Below, piece by piece: positions 7,584-17,403 of a stretch of 64,000 bases of DNA. The notes below the pieces were generated by a model. That model was not told the DNA's origin, did no database searches, and was given only the letters and a program-made list of their open reading frames with translations. A program made the position numbers and the translations under genes. The DNA comes from Daejeonella sp. JGW-45 (lineage in GTDB: Bacteria; Bacteroidota; Bacteroidia; Sphingobacteriales; Sphingobacteriaceae): NCBI RefSeq assembly GCF_029360805.1, contig NZ_JARKNC010000008.1, positions 835,308 through 899,307 of the forward strand. The letters are read 5' to 3'. Numbering within the stretch: the first letter of the stretch is position 1; each line of letters starts with the position of its first letter.

Positions 7584-8912
7584 ATGAAAACGAAGATCAG
7601 CAATGCAGCGCCGGCGACCAAGCCGAGGGTGAATGTGATAACCCTCGGATGTTCGAAGAACATTCATGACTCAGAGGTCCTGATGGGACAGCTGCGGGGG
7701 AATCAGATGAATGTGATCCATGAAGCTGAGAAATTGAATAACGATGATATTGTAGTGATCAATACCTGCGGCTTCATAGACAATGCCAAGCAGGAATCGA
7801 TTGATACGATACTGCAATACAGCCAGTTAAAGGACGAAGGTAAGGTGGGAAAAGTTATTGTTACGGGATGCCTTTCCGAGCGTTATAAACCTGAGCTGGA
7901 AGCGGAGATAACGAACGTTGATTCTTACTTCGGGACGAATGACCTGCAAAACCTGCTGGGTTCTATTGGGGCCGACTATAAGCATGAGCTGGTAGGCGAG
8001 CGTTTACTAACCACCCCCTCCCACTTTTCATATTTCAAAATTGCCGAGGGTTGCAACAGGCCGTGTTCTTTTTGTGCTATACCCTTAATGCGCGGCAAGC
8101 ACGTTTCTAAACCCATCGACGAACTGGTTAAAGAAGCTAAATTCCTGGCAAGCAATGGAACCAAAGAATTAATTCTGATTGCCCAGGATCTTACTTATTA
8201 TGGCCTGGACCTTTACAGCAAACGTAACCTGGCCGACCTGCTTCGCAACCTGTCTGACGTAAATGGCATCGAATGGATACGGCTGCAGTATGCTTACCCT
8301 TCCGGATTCCCAATGGATATCCTGGACGTAATGAACGAGCGCGAAAATATTTGTAATTATCTCGACATGCCTTTGCAGCACATCACTGACAGTATGCTGG
8401 GTTCCATGCGCCGGGGAATTAACAAGGAGAAAACCATTGATCTGGTCAATAAGATCAGGGATAAGGTTCCGGGCATCGCATTGCGTACCACGCTGATCTG
8501 CGGATATCCTGGTGAAACGGAACAGGATTTTCAGGAAATGAAAGACTGGGTAGAAGAAACGAGGTTCGAGCGGCTCGGATGCTTTACGTATTCGCATGAA
8601 GAAAAAACACACGCCCATCTGCTAAACGATGACGTTCCGGAAGAGGTTAAACAGGAGCGCGTTGATGCCATAATGGAAATTCAGCAGGGAATTTCTTATG
8701 AAAAGAACCAGCAAAAAGTCGGACAGACATATAAAGTCCTGATAGACAAAAAGGACGGTGACTTCTTTATAGGGCGCACGGAATTCGACTCTCCGGAGGT
8801 TGATAATGAGGTTCTGCTTGATGCGTCGACAGATTATGCCACGCCGGGCAGCTTTGTAAATGTACAGATTGACCGGGCTGAGGATTTTGATCTGTACGGA
8901 CGGAGAGTGTAA
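7584..8912 (+). CDS. rimO: Ribosomal protein uS12 methylthiotransferase RimO
   Basis: A radical-SAM enzyme that adds a methylthio group to the conserved aspartate of ribosomal protein uS12. The N-terminal MTTase domain carries three cluster cysteines (TLGCSKN, NTCGFI, TGCLSE). The radical-SAM motif is CNRPCSFC (CxxxCxxC) at about 153-160, and a C-terminal TRAM-like domain follows. The length of 442 is typical. It lies directly behind ftsY. RimO rather than MiaB is favoured by VTLGCSKN and by the C-terminal EDFDLYGRRV ending. Confidence 0.95.
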   Translation: MKTKISNAAPATKPRVNVITLGCSKNIHDSEVLMGQLRGNQMNVIHEAEKLNNDDIVVINTCGFIDNAKQESIDTILQYSQLKDEGKVGKVIVTGCLSERYKPELEAEITNVDSYFGTNDLQNLLGSIGADYKHELVGERLLTTPSHFSYFKIAEGCNRPCSFCAIPLMRGKHVSKPIDELVKEAKFLASNGTKELILIAQDLTYYGLDLYSKRNLADLLRNLSDVNGIEWIRLQYAYPSGFPMDILDVMNERENICNYLDMPLQHITDSMLGSMRRGINKEKTIDLVNKIRDKVPGIALRTTLICGYPGETEQDFQEMKDWVEETRFERLGCFTYSHEEKTHAHLLNDDVPEEVKQERVDAIMEIQQGISYEKNQQKVGQTYKVLIDKKDGDFFIGRTEFDSPEVDNEVLLDASTDYATPGSFVNVQIDRAEDFDLYGRRV

Positions 8913-8929
8913 CATAGTCAAACGCCTAT

Positions 8930-9047
8930 TTAGAGGGCGCAAAGGTTTTCGCAAAGGACGCGAAGTTAACACGACAACCAAGCTTTGCGCCTTCTGCGTG
9001 TACTTTGCGGTCTTTGCGTTTAAAATCGTATGCAAGACGCGAAATCT
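8930..9047. repeat. Inverted cgcaaag repeat block
   Basis: Left arm units such as ggcgcaaagg, tcgcaaaggacgcgaag (8935-8968) face right arm units ctttgcgcc, tactttgcgg, tctttgcg (about 8981-9020). The same words build a larger block at 31.48-31.72 kb. It is non-coding and lies between rimO and bshC. Confidence 0.75.
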
Positions 9048-9115
9048 ATAGTTAAATTGTCAAATAATCGATACTACTGATGGAATTCACCAAATTCAGC
9101 TAATTTCGTTTCTTA

Positions 9116-10708
9116 ATGAAGGCAAATTATCTTGATTACAGCGAAACAAATAGTTTCTCACCGGCAATAATTCGCTACCTGGAAAACGATCCTGATCTTG
9201 AGCCTTTTTGTAGTTTCAGGGCAGACATAGACGGATTCAGGAAACTGATTGAAAAGAAAGCAGATAAAGCCGACCGCGAGCTTCTTGTCACTGTTCTTAA
9301 AGAACAATACGCAAGACTTAAACAAAACCCTAACGAGGCTGTCGTTAGGAACATCAACCTCCTTCAACAAAAAGAAACTTTCACTGTAACAACGGGCCAC
9401 CAACTCAATCTTTTTACGGGCCCGCTATACTTCATTTTCAAGATTGTCACTGCCATAAACCTGGCCAGGGAATTAAAAGCCAGCTTCCCGGACAAGAATT
9501 TCGTCCCTGTTTATTGGATGGCTTCGGAGGATCATGATTTTGCTGAGATCAACCATACCTATATTTCGGGGAAAAAGATAATCTGGGAGACGGAGACTGC
9601 CGGGGCAACCGGCAGGATTGATATCAAAGGAATCCAGAAAACGCTCAGGGATTATACCGGAACCCTGGGAATATCTGAAAACGCTGCGGAACTTAGCAGC
9701 CTGATGAGCGCCGCCTACCTCGAAAATCCGAATCTCGGTGATGCCACGCGATCGGTGGTCAACACTCTTTTTGAGGAGTACGGCCTTATCATTCTGGACG
9801 CCGACGATGCCCGGCTAAAAAAGGAATTCTCGGCTGTGATGCGCGACGATATTATCGGTCGGCACAGCTTTAAAAATATCGCCGCCACCAGTAAACAGCT
9901 TGAGGGTCTCGAAATACCGGTACAGGTAAATCCCCGGGAGATCAATTTCTTTTACCTGGATAATGACCTCCGCGAACGCATTGTTTTTGAGAGCAATGGA
10001 TACGAGGTGTTAAATACAAGTATCCGGTTTACAGAAGATGAACTTCGCCGCGAAATTGAGACTCATCCTGAAAGGTTTAGTCCCAACGTCGTCATGCGCC
10101 CGCTTTACCAGGAGATAATACTCCCGAATCTCGCCTATATAGGCGGTGGAGCTGAAATTGTTTACTGGCTGCAGCTGAAGCAAAATTTTGATTTCTATGG
10201 GATTGACTTCCCGGTTCTGCTGCTCCGGAATTCCGCGATCATCACTTCAGGCAACCTCAGTGGTAAACTTGCCAGGCTCGACCTCAGCCTCCCTGATATA
10301 TTTGAGAACACTGAAAAGCTGCGTAAACAATGGGTTTCAGACCATTCTGGTCACACGCTCAATCTCAATGACGAACTCCAGGAATTGAACAACATCTTTG
10401 AGAAGATTAAGCTCAGGGCTCATAAAATAGATCCCACCCTGGGGCCAAGCTCAGAAGCCGTTAATGCCCGCTTGCAGAAAGCGGTGAAGAACCTTGAGGG
10501 GAAGCTGATGAAAGCCGAGAAGCGTAACTTTAGTGACGCGCTCGCCCAGATCGATTCACTGAAAGATAAGCTATTTCCACGGGGTGGCCTTCAGGAGCGG
10601 ACGGAGAATTTCGGTCTCTTTTATGTTAAATATGGCCGGGCATTCATCGACATGCTTATTGAAAATTTTAAGCCTCTCGACAGGAAATTCACCATTTTAG
10701 AAGATTAA
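9116..10708 (+). CDS. bshC: Bacillithiol synthase, cysteine-adding enzyme BshC
   Basis: Adds cysteine to GlcN-malate, the last step of bacillithiol synthesis. Its 530 residues and TVTTGHQLNLFTGPLYFIFKI, PVYWMASEDHDFAEI and the C-terminal LFPRGGLQERTENF are all family hallmarks. The middle is a nucleotidyltransferase-like Rossmann core, and the later part is a predicted long coiled helix (about 400-480). bshA and bshB are not in the window. It lies 5 bp before the Ldh-type gene, so the two may be co-transcribed. The presence of BshC suggests that the cell uses bacillithiol as its low-molecular thiol. Confidence 0.95.
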   Translation: MKANYLDYSETNSFSPAIIRYLENDPDLEPFCSFRADIDGFRKLIEKKADKADRELLVTVLKEQYARLKQNPNEAVVRNINLLQQKETFTVTTGHQLNLFTGPLYFIFKIVTAINLARELKASFPDKNFVPVYWMASEDHDFAEINHTYISGKKIIWETETAGATGRIDIKGIQKTLRDYTGTLGISENAAELSSLMSAAYLENPNLGDATRSVVNTLFEEYGLIILDADDARLKKEFSAVMRDDIIGRHSFKNIAATSKQLEGLEIPVQVNPREINFFYLDNDLRERIVFESNGYEVLNTSIRFTEDELRREIETHPERFSPNVVMRPLYQEIILPNLAYIGGGAEIVYWLQLKQNFDFYGIDFPVLLLRNSAIITSGNLSGKLARLDLSLPDIFENTEKLRKQWVSDHSGHTLNLNDELQELNNIFEKIKLRAHKIDPTLGPSSEAVNARLQKAVKNLEGKLMKAEKRNFSDALAQIDSLKDKLFPRGGLQERTENFGLFYVKYGRAFIDMLIENFKPLDRKFTILED

Positions 10709-10713
10709 CATTC

Positions 10714-11796
10714 ATGGCTTACAAGGTTTTCGCTGAAGATCAGCTTCGCGGGTTCACGGTTTCAGTTTTCGAGAAGATGGGTTGTTCTCCCCAGCATGCA
10801 GCCCTTGCGGCAGATGTGCTTCTCAAATCGGATCTCCGCGGAATTGATTCTCACGGAGTTGCGCGCTTAAGCGGGTATGTGAGGCTATGGGAGAAAAAGA
10901 GAATAAATACCACGCCCAGCATCCGGGTGGTGCATGAAACTCCTACAACAGCCACAGTTGATGGCGACGCAGGGCTTGGGCTCGTTGTTGCGCCATTCGC
11001 TATGAAGGTTGCTATCGAGAAGGCAGAGAAGTATGGTTCCGGATGGGTGTCGGTAAAAAACTCTAACCACTTCGGTATAGCGGGCTATCATACCATGCTT
11101 GCCCTGGAAAAAGACATGATCGGCTTTGCCATGACCAATGCCAGTCCGCTTGTTGCGCCCACCTTTGCCAATGAACGGATGCTGGGGACCAACCCCATGT
11201 GCTACGCTTTCCCGGCGGGTAAGTATCCCCCGGTAATTGTTGACATGGCTACTTCAGCTGCCGCCAATGGCAAGCTCGAAATTGCGCAACGTTCGGGCAA
11301 GCCTGTTCCGGACGGGTGGATCCAGGATAAGGACGGGAATCCGTCTACTGATCCGCATGAGCTAAAAAAAGGAGGCTCGCTGTTAACGCTTGGGGGCGAC
11401 CGTGATCATGGCAGCCACAAAGGCTTCGGACTGAGCGCTACGGTCGACATTCTTTCAGCCGTATTATCGGGCGCTAACTACGGTCCCTGGGTACCCCCAT
11501 TTGTTGCCTTCCTCGAACCTTCCGCAAATCCTGTTGGCGAAGGCATCGGCCATTTCCTTGGCGCTATGAGGGTGGATGGCTTCAGACCGGTTGATGAGTT
11601 CAAATCTCACCTTGACAATTGGATCGAACGCTTTAAATCAGCAGTCCCTGTTTCAGAAGATCAGGGCGTTATCATCCCGGGGGAACCTGAGCTTTTAGCC
11701 GAACGGGAGAGGAAAGTGTCGGGGATTCCGATTATTGATGCAGTTTGCGGGGATTTGGATGAGCTTGCTGCGAGATTTGGTATCGGAGGTCTATAA
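10714..11796 (+). CDS. Ldh family (malate/L-lactate dehydrogenase type) oxidoreductase
   Basis: A 360-residue NAD(P)-dependent 2-hydroxyacid dehydrogenase of the Ldh_2 fold (not the classical Rossmann LDH/MDH). Typical motifs are DLRGIDSHGVARL near residue 40 (conserved His), SNHFGIAGYH, TNPMCYAFPAG, the DMATSAAANGK block and the GDRDHGSHKGFGL block. Substrate cannot be read from sequence: candidates are malate, lactate, ureidoglycolate or delta1-piperideine-2-carboxylate. It follows bshC closely on the same strand. Confidence 0.88.
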   Translation: MAYKVFAEDQLRGFTVSVFEKMGCSPQHAALAADVLLKSDLRGIDSHGVARLSGYVRLWEKKRINTTPSIRVVHETPTTATVDGDAGLGLVVAPFAMKVAIEKAEKYGSGWVSVKNSNHFGIAGYHTMLALEKDMIGFAMTNASPLVAPTFANERMLGTNPMCYAFPAGKYPPVIVDMATSAAANGKLEIAQRSGKPVPDGWIQDKDGNPSTDPHELKKGGSLLTLGGDRDHGSHKGFGLSATVDILSAVLSGANYGPWVPPFVAFLEPSANPVGEGIGHFLGAMRVDGFRPVDEFKSHLDNWIERFKSAVPVSEDQGVIIPGEPELLAERERKVSGIPIIDAVCGDLDELAARFGIGGL

Positions 11797-11905
11797 TGGG
11801 CTGTGATCTGTGAGCTATCAGCTGTGAGCTATCAGCTTCTAACCGCTCGGAAAGGATGTCGGAAATCCCTAGCTCATTGCTCACAGCTGATCGCTGATCG
11901 CTCCC
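11797..11905. repeat. Word-repeat spacer (gagctatcagctgtgagc)
   Basis: Tandem degenerate units of gtgagctatcagct at 11808-11840 and, after a gap, the facing words agctcattgctcacagctgatcgctgatcgctcc at 11871-11903. This is an inverted arrangement like the other word spacers. It is non-coding. Confidence 0.65.
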
Positions 11906-11991
11906 CGTTAAAATAATGTTAAACCCATCTTCGTTTCTCTTTTAAAACATCATTTGCGTTATATTAGCACTATATCATACTTATCTGCTGC

Positions 11992-14709
11992 ATGAGACTT
12001 TTACGCTTCCTTTTCATCACCGTTTTGGGCCTCTTTCAGGTTGGCTTGTCATATTCACAGGATACCATCAGCCTGAATACCATCGTTGAAAGAAACCAAA
12101 AATTGATCGATGAGTATCCAACAGAAAAAGTTTATCTGCATTTTGACAAACCGTATTATGCGGTGGGCGATACCATCTGGTTCAAAGCCTATCTTGCTTC
12201 GGGCCAGGACCAGCCTTCAGATCTCAGCAAGGTAGTTTATGTAGATCTGATCTCAGACAAAGATACCGTGGTCAGGGCTATGCGCCTGCCGGTGGTCAAT
12301 ACATCGGCTTACGGCAGCTTAACGCTCGACCCTCTGGTATATAAAGCCGGTAATTACCGTGTCAGGGCCTATACTTATTGGATGCTTAACAGTGACGAGG
12401 CTTCTTTTTTCTATAAAAATATTCAGATTGGTAACGCGATCAACAGGAAGGTAATTACCAATATTTCCATAAAGGGTGATGAAACAGGCGGAACGCCGAA
12501 AGTGAACGTTCAGATCTTATTTAAAGGCCCTGACGGGAGCCCGCTAAGGAACAGCCGCGTTTCCTGGCGACTGCTGTCTAACTTCGATGAAATCTCTAAA
12601 GGGCGGGAGAACACGGATGACCACGGCGTATTGACACTTTCCCTGACAGCCAACCAGAAGGCCGCATTCGATGCGGGCATGCTGGAAACTATACTCGAGA
12701 CCGCTGATGCAAAACAGATCACATCGACGTTTCCCCTGAAAAACGCATTTTCGGATGCCGATATTCAGTTCTTCCCCGAGGGAGGCGATCTGGTGGAGAA
12801 TGTCAGAAGCAAGGTTGCTTTTAAGGCAGTCGGACAAAAAGGAAACGGCCTGCGTGTTAAGGGCGAAATTGTTGATAATACCGGTAAGGTGATCACCCCG
12901 CTTGAATCTCAGCACCTTGGAATGGGGGTTGTCGCATTTTTGCCCGAACCAGGACATACTTATAAAGCGAATGTGACATTCTCAAACGGTGTAAAAAAGA
13001 CAATTGCATTGCCTGCGGCAAAATCATCAGGTATCGCCTTATCGGTCACAAATACCGACCCAGCCGATATGGTGCTGCGTATCACAGCTAATCCCAATTA
13101 CTTCTCGGCCAACCAAAACAAGAATTATTATATAGTTGCGCGGAGCAAGGGAGTAATCTGTTACGCTGCAAAGGCAACGCTGACAGCCCCCACGTTTACT
13201 GCTTCCATACCAAGGGATAAATTCCCGACCGGCATTGCCCAGGTTACTTTATTCACTTCGGCCGGGGAACCCCTGGTGGAGCGGCTGGCCTTCATTAATC
13301 ACGGTAATACTCTTAGCCTGGCCGTGAACAGCGATAAAAAGACATACGGCTCAAGGCAGCCGGTAAAAATGAGCGTGACTGCGAAAACTAACAACCAGCC
13401 CATACAAGGTAATTTCTCCGTTTCCGTTGTTAATGAGACCAGGGTGCCTTTCAGTGAAGATTCCGAAACTACTATACTCAGCACTTTCTTGTTGTCGACA
13501 GAGCTTGCAGGCTATATCGAAGATCCAAACTATTACTTTAACCAGCCTAATGAGAAGAAGAAGTCTGATCTTGATGTTTTGATGCTGACCCAGGGTTACA
13601 GGAAATTTGACTATAAAAACATCATCGCCGGAAAGGCGCCTGCAATAAGCTTTCTTCCGGAACAGGGGATAGAATTTTCAGGCACACTAAGAAGCGCTAA
13701 CGGTATGCCTGTTTCAAAAGGGACCTTAAAACTCGTTGTGCCGAAAAACAGGTTCTATGCAGAGACGACTACGGATGTTAACGGAGTGTTCAGATTCAAG
13801 AATGTGGTCGTCCCAGACTCAGCAGAAGCATCTATAACGGCAAGAACCTCGACAGGTTCAAAAAACATGATGATCATGCTTGACGGATCTGCCTTTCCAG
13901 CTATCATAAAAAATGTCAATGCTCCTGACGAGACGCTGAACATAGACAGTATACTTGATCCCTATCTTCAAAATAGCGAGCGACAGTACAGGCTGGCTAC
14001 CCAGATGCTTCAGGAAGTGGTTGTGAAAGCCGCACCGGTCAAAAAAGCCAGCCATACTGATTATCCGGCATTGACCGGCTTAAGTATGCTCGCCGACCAT
14101 ACGATAGATACTGAACGGTTTAAGGGCTGCAATGTAATGATCAGCTGCCTGCAGGGAGCTGCAATGGGTCTTACTTTTGCCGACAACAATTTCTTCGTTA
14201 CCCGCGTTTACAACAGCGGCCTTCGGGTGCCGGTGGCTATTTTCTTAGACGGGATGCAAATCGAACCTACCTTCCTCAACAATATCGTTCCCGCGGACGT
14301 AGAAAGTGTCGAGATCTTCCTGAAGGATGACTTAGGCCTGGTTAACCGCGCATATGGCACGAACGGGGTTTTATCTATTTATACTAAGAAGGATGTTAAA
14401 AAGGCTGTGACGGCAGATGACCTTAAGAAATTATTCCCTCCGAACAACGTGTTGACCTTTACCCCTCAGGGTTTCATCAAGAGCCGCGAATTCTACTCGC
14501 CTAAATATGCCACCCCCGAAAGCCGGACCGCTGGTTCAGACCTCCGCACAACGATCTACTGGAATCCCAAGATCTTTACGGATCAGAACGGAAATATGGC
14601 GTTCGACTTCTATACCGGCGACAATAAAGGGACGTATAAGGCTACGGTTGAAGGGACCGATATCGATGGGAATTTAGCCCGGTTTATTTACCGGTATAAG
14701 GTTGAGTAG
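11992..14709 (+). CDS. Exported MG-domain protein with TonB-receptor-like plug
   Basis: A 905-residue protein with a signal peptide (MRLLRFLFITVLGLFQ, cleavage near YSQ). Its N-terminus has the macroglobulin-like pattern YPTEKVYLHFDKPYYAVGDTIWFKAYL (written here in part), followed by several beta-rich Ig/MG-like modules and a carboxypeptidase-regulatory-like module near 570-640. From about 673 to 805 there is a plug-like region (LQEVVVKA ... VAIFLDGM ... VESVEIFL ... NGVLSIYTKK), and the tail ends in a macroglobulin-like strand block. There is no 22-strand barrel, so it is not a full TonB receptor. Families of this layout occur across Bacteroidota without a known function. A cell-surface or periplasmic role is inferred. 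Confidence 0.75.
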   Translation: MRLLRFLFITVLGLFQVGLSYSQDTISLNTIVERNQKLIDEYPTEKVYLHFDKPYYAVGDTIWFKAYLASGQDQPSDLSKVVYVDLISDKDTVVRAMRLPVVNTSAYGSLTLDPLVYKAGNYRVRAYTYWMLNSDEASFFYKNIQIGNAINRKVITNISIKGDETGGTPKVNVQILFKGPDGSPLRNSRVSWRLLSNFDEISKGRENTDDHGVLTLSLTANQKAAFDAGMLETILETADAKQITSTFPLKNAFSDADIQFFPEGGDLVENVRSKVAFKAVGQKGNGLRVKGEIVDNTGKVITPLESQHLGMGVVAFLPEPGHTYKANVTFSNGVKKTIALPAAKSSGIALSVTNTDPADMVLRITANPNYFSANQNKNYYIVARSKGVICYAAKATLTAPTFTASIPRDKFPTGIAQVTLFTSAGEPLVERLAFINHGNTLSLAVNSDKKTYGSRQPVKMSVTAKTNNQPIQGNFSVSVVNETRVPFSEDSETTILSTFLLSTELAGYIEDPNYYFNQPNEKKKSDLDVLMLTQGYRKFDYKNIIAGKAPAISFLPEQGIEFSGTLRSANGMPVSKGTLKLVVPKNRFYAETTTDVNGVFRFKNVVVPDSAEASITARTSTGSKNMMIMLDGSAFPAIIKNVNAPDETLNIDSILDPYLQNSERQYRLATQMLQEVVVKAAPVKKASHTDYPALTGLSMLADHTIDTERFKGCNVMISCLQGAAMGLTFADNNFFVTRVYNSGLRVPVAIFLDGMQIEPTFLNNIVPADVESVEIFLKDDLGLVNRAYGTNGVLSIYTKKDVKKAVTADDLKKLFPPNNVLTFTPQGFIKSREFYSPKYATPESRTAGSDLRTTIYWNPKIFTDQNGNMAFDFYTGDNKGTYKATVEGTDIDGNLARFIYRYKVE

Positions 14710-14721
14710 TCCTTGAAGAAG

Positions 14722-14877
14722 TGATCGGTGTGAAGGGGAGGCCAGCAATCAACGTGAAACAGTGACCTGTAATCAGTGACCTGACGACCGATCGCACCCG
14801 ATTACCGATTACCGATTACCGATTACTGATCACTGATTAGTGATTAGTGATTAGTGATTAGTGATTACTGATCACTC
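14722..14877. repeat. Word-repeat array between convergent genes
   Basis: Four near-perfect tandem gattacc units (about 14800-14825) are followed by about four gattagt units (about 14835-14865), flanked by tgatcact at both sides. The preceding part (14735-14795) has looser gatcggtg, cagtgacctg words. It lies between the convergent MG/plug gene and lepB, and may serve as a shared 3' end. Confidence 0.75.
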
Positions 14878-15984
14878 CTAATGTATCCCTCCCAATATCC
14901 GGCTCCACCTGATCTTATCAAAGAATGTCCCGTTGGCGTCCCAGCTCATCCATACGAATAAAGCCTTTCCTACGATATGGTCTTCCGGGACAAATCCCCA
15001 GTAACGCGAATCCAGTGAGTTATCACGATTATCGCCCATCATCCAGTAGTAATTCATTTTAAAGGTATAGCTGTTCGTTTTCTTTCCATTGATGATAAAG
15101 TCGTTTCCCGAGCGCTCCACCTTGTTCCCTTCATAAAGCGTAATACTGCGTTCGTACAGGGGATAATTGGTGCTATCCAGCTTCACAGTCCACCCTTCCT
15201 TAGGGATGATTATCGGTCCTGAATTGTCTGCCGACCAGTTAAAAGCAGGATGGTGCGGAAATATCTGGCGGTCTGCTGCACCTATATATTTCTGCACCGA
15301 CTTAACATTACTCCATTTCCTTACTGTTTCCGCGTCTGCTGCTGTCATATTGAAGAAGTATTCGTCAGCCGCAGAACGCTGCGCTTCGATCTTCATATCT
15401 TCAAGGGTCTGTGGATTAAATTCAGAACCATCGGATTGGACCTTGTAATACTTCTCTCCAAACTCAGGTACTTCAGCAGGCTTGCTGTTGACCATAACCT
15501 GCGCATTAACGATCTGCACCGTATCTCCGCCGATGGCGAGGCAGCGCTTTATGTAATTCTCGCGCTTATCAACCGGACGTGAAAGCGGCGCATCAGCATC
15601 CATCGGGTAATTGAATACCACCACATCATTGCGTTTTATGCTTCCAAGGCCTGGCAAACGCCTGTACTTCCACTGGATACCATCATAGTAGGCTTTTGTC
15701 CCCGTAATCGGCATGGTATGATGTGCAAACGGAAAAGATATCGGTGTGATAGGCAGCCGTGCACCATAATTTACTTTACTGACAAACAGAAAATCGCCGA
15801 CAAGCAGTGTTTTTTCCATTGAACCGGTTGGAATAGTGTAAGCTTCGATAAAAAGTCCGCGGATCAAAGTGGCCGCAATAACAGCAAATAATATTGCATC
15901 GAACCACTCCCTTCCTGCACTTTTCTTAACTTTCTTTTTCTTGTTTTCCTCAGATTTATCTTTATTCCAAAACTTCCAGTTCAT
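14878..15984 (-). CDS. lepB: Signal peptidase I
   Basis: Membrane serine peptidase that removes signal peptides. A basic cytoplasmic start is followed by a membrane segment (FDAILFAVIAATLIRGLFI). The catalytic Ser is in IPTGSMEKTLLVGD, the Lys region is RNDVVVFNYP...KRENYIKRCLAIGGD, and the C-terminal box is MMGDNRDNSLDSRYWG. Its 368 residues are longer than E. coli LepB because of a large insertion between the Lys and C-terminal boxes, which is usual in Bacteroidota. It is the last gene of the parA-parB-DUF5683-dapB-lepB run. Confidence 0.96.
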   Translation of the reverse strand: MNWKFWNKDKSEENKKKKVKKSAGREWFDAILFAVIAATLIRGLFIEAYTIPTGSMEKTLLVGDFLFVSKVNYGARLPITPISFPFAHHTMPITGTKAYYDGIQWKYRRLPGLGSIKRNDVVVFNYPMDADAPLSRPVDKRENYIKRCLAIGGDTVQIVNAQVMVNSKPAEVPEFGEKYYKVQSDGSEFNPQTLEDMKIEAQRSAADEYFFNMTAADAETVRKWSNVKSVQKYIGAADRQIFPHHPAFNWSADNSGPIIIPKEGWTVKLDSTNYPLYERSITLYEGNKVERSGNDFIINGKKTNSYTFKMNYYWMMGDNRDNSLDSRYWGFVPEDHIVGKALFVWMSWDANGTFFDKIRWSRILGGIH

Positions 15985-16005
15985 ATTGTTATTTATAACA
16001 AAAAA

Positions 16006-16749
16006 TTAAACGCTAAAATCAAACATATCCGTGATATTAAAAAATCCGGTTTTATCATGTACCCATTCGGCTGCTAAAACCGCCCCAAGAGCAAAGCCTG
16101 CCCTGCTGTGCGCTGCATGCTTGAACTCAATTTCATCCACTTCCGAACTGTAAATGACCGTATGTGTGCCGGGCACATCCTCAATACGGTGCGACTCGAT
16201 CAGTAACTGATCTGGCTTGGTGATCAACTCCTCCCCCGATCCGATAAGCTCATTAACCCATTCACTTTTCCGGTCAAGTTCACCCAGGATGCCTTCTGCG
16301 ATACTCATCGCCGTACCACTTGGCGAATCAAGCTTCTCCGTATGATGGATTTCGTCTACCTGCACCTCGTACTGAGGGTAGCGGTTCATGATCTTCGCAA
16401 GGACCTTGTTCACGAAGAAGAACACGTTGACCCCAACACTAAAGTTTGAGCCATATAACAATGTATTGCTTCCTTCGATGCATTGATCTTTGACCTCCTG
16501 TAAGCGGCCATACCAGCCGGTAGTTCCTACAACGATAGGTACGCCGGCGTCAAAGCAGGTATTTATGTTGGTCATTACAGAATCAGGCGTACTGAAATCT
16601 ATAGCGACATCGGCTTTTCTAAGATTCGGGACATTTAAGTCGTCCAAATTATCAATATTAACTTTTAACACAACTTCGTGCCCGCGCTCGCTGGCAAACT
16701 CTTCGATTATCCTTCCCATCTTCCCGTACCCCAAAATAGCTATTTTCAT
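16006..16749 (-). CDS. dapB: 4-hydroxy-tetrahydrodipicolinate reductase
   Basis: Reduces hydroxy-tetrahydrodipicolinate in lysine and meso-diaminopimelate synthesis. Its 247 residues start with the nucleotide-binding MKIAILGYGKMGR. The catalytic EIHHTEKLDSPSGTA block contains the His and Lys residues of the family. It lies 21 bp upstream of lepB and downstream of DUF5683 on the same strand. Confidence 0.96.
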   Translation of the reverse strand: MKIAILGYGKMGRIIEEFASERGHEVVLKVNIDNLDDLNVPNLRKADVAIDFSTPDSVMTNINTCFDAGVPIVVGTTGWYGRLQEVKDQCIEGSNTLLYGSNFSVGVNVFFFVNKVLAKIMNRYPQYEVQVDEIHHTEKLDSPSGTAMSIAEGILGELDRKSEWVNELIGSGEELITKPDQLLIESHRIEDVPGTHTVIYSSEVDEIEFKHAAHSRAGFALGAVLAAEWVHDKTGFFNITDMFDFSV

Positions 16750-16782
16750 CTTATAAAGTTTGATATCCTGTTTATAGAAATG

Positions 16783-17403
16783 TTACAAAGACAACTTAAC
16801 CCTGAATCCGACAGTGGTTGCCGACGGTGTATGCGCATTATAAATTGTGCCGGGTTGAATAAAAGGGTCAACTTTCAGCGACAGATCGTTTGAGACGTCA
16901 AACCTGAAGAACTTGGCGTCGACATAAGCATCTATGATCTGCACTGCGTAGAAAGCAACGCCGGCAAGTATGGATAGATCGCGCGACCTCCGGTAGTCAT
17001 CCTTTATTCCGATTATCCCTTCATTAGAGTAGCCCACCCAGTCGGGATTCGCCTTAGTGGGGTCGTCCTGCCTATACTGGGCCTCTTTCAGGAAAATTTT
17101 ATAATATCTTTGATTGAACTCATAAACAAGGCCAATTCCCACGAAACCACCGTAGACAAGGGGAACCTTCCACCAGCGCTTATTGTAGATCTGTCCGAGT
17201 CCGGGGACTATAGCCGATCTCCTGGCAGCGATCCGCGGCCTTGCTTCATCCGCAAGCCGGGCCGAGTCTTTGACAACTCCGTCGGAAGTAACCTGCTGGC
17301 CGGTTGCCTTTTTTGAGGGAATAGAATCAGTATTCTGGGCAAAAGCTTCTGTCTGCGCCGAAAGACACAAGAAAAATAATAAGCTAAGCCATTTACCAAT
17401 CAT
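16783..17403 (-). CDS. DUF5683 domain-containing protein
   Basis: A 206-residue protein with an N-terminal signal peptide (MIGKWLSLLFFLCLSAQTEA). The core holds the DUF5683 pattern SAIVPGLGQIYNKRWWKVPLVYGG and two weakly hydrophobic segments (VYGGFVGIGLVYEF; LSILAGVAFYAVQIIDAYVDA). It is a Bacteroidota-specific envelope protein of unknown role. Its ATG overlaps the parB stop by one base (TAATG), so translation is probably coupled to parB. It is consistently found between parB and dapB in this phylum. Confidence 0.88.
   Translation of the reverse strand: MIGKWLSLLFFLCLSAQTEAFAQNTDSIPSKKATGQQVTSDGVVKDSARLADEARPRIAARRSAIVPGLGQIYNKRWWKVPLVYGGFVGIGLVYEFNQRYYKIFLKEAQYRQDDPTKANPDWVGYSNEGIIGIKDDYRRSRDLSILAGVAFYAVQIIDAYVDAKFFRFDVSNDLSLKVDPFIQPGTIYNAHTPSATTVGFRVKLSL

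Noticed and set aside
14800..14870. CRISPR-like array
   Set aside because: The units are only 7 bp in tandem without unique spacers, and no cas genes occur in the window.
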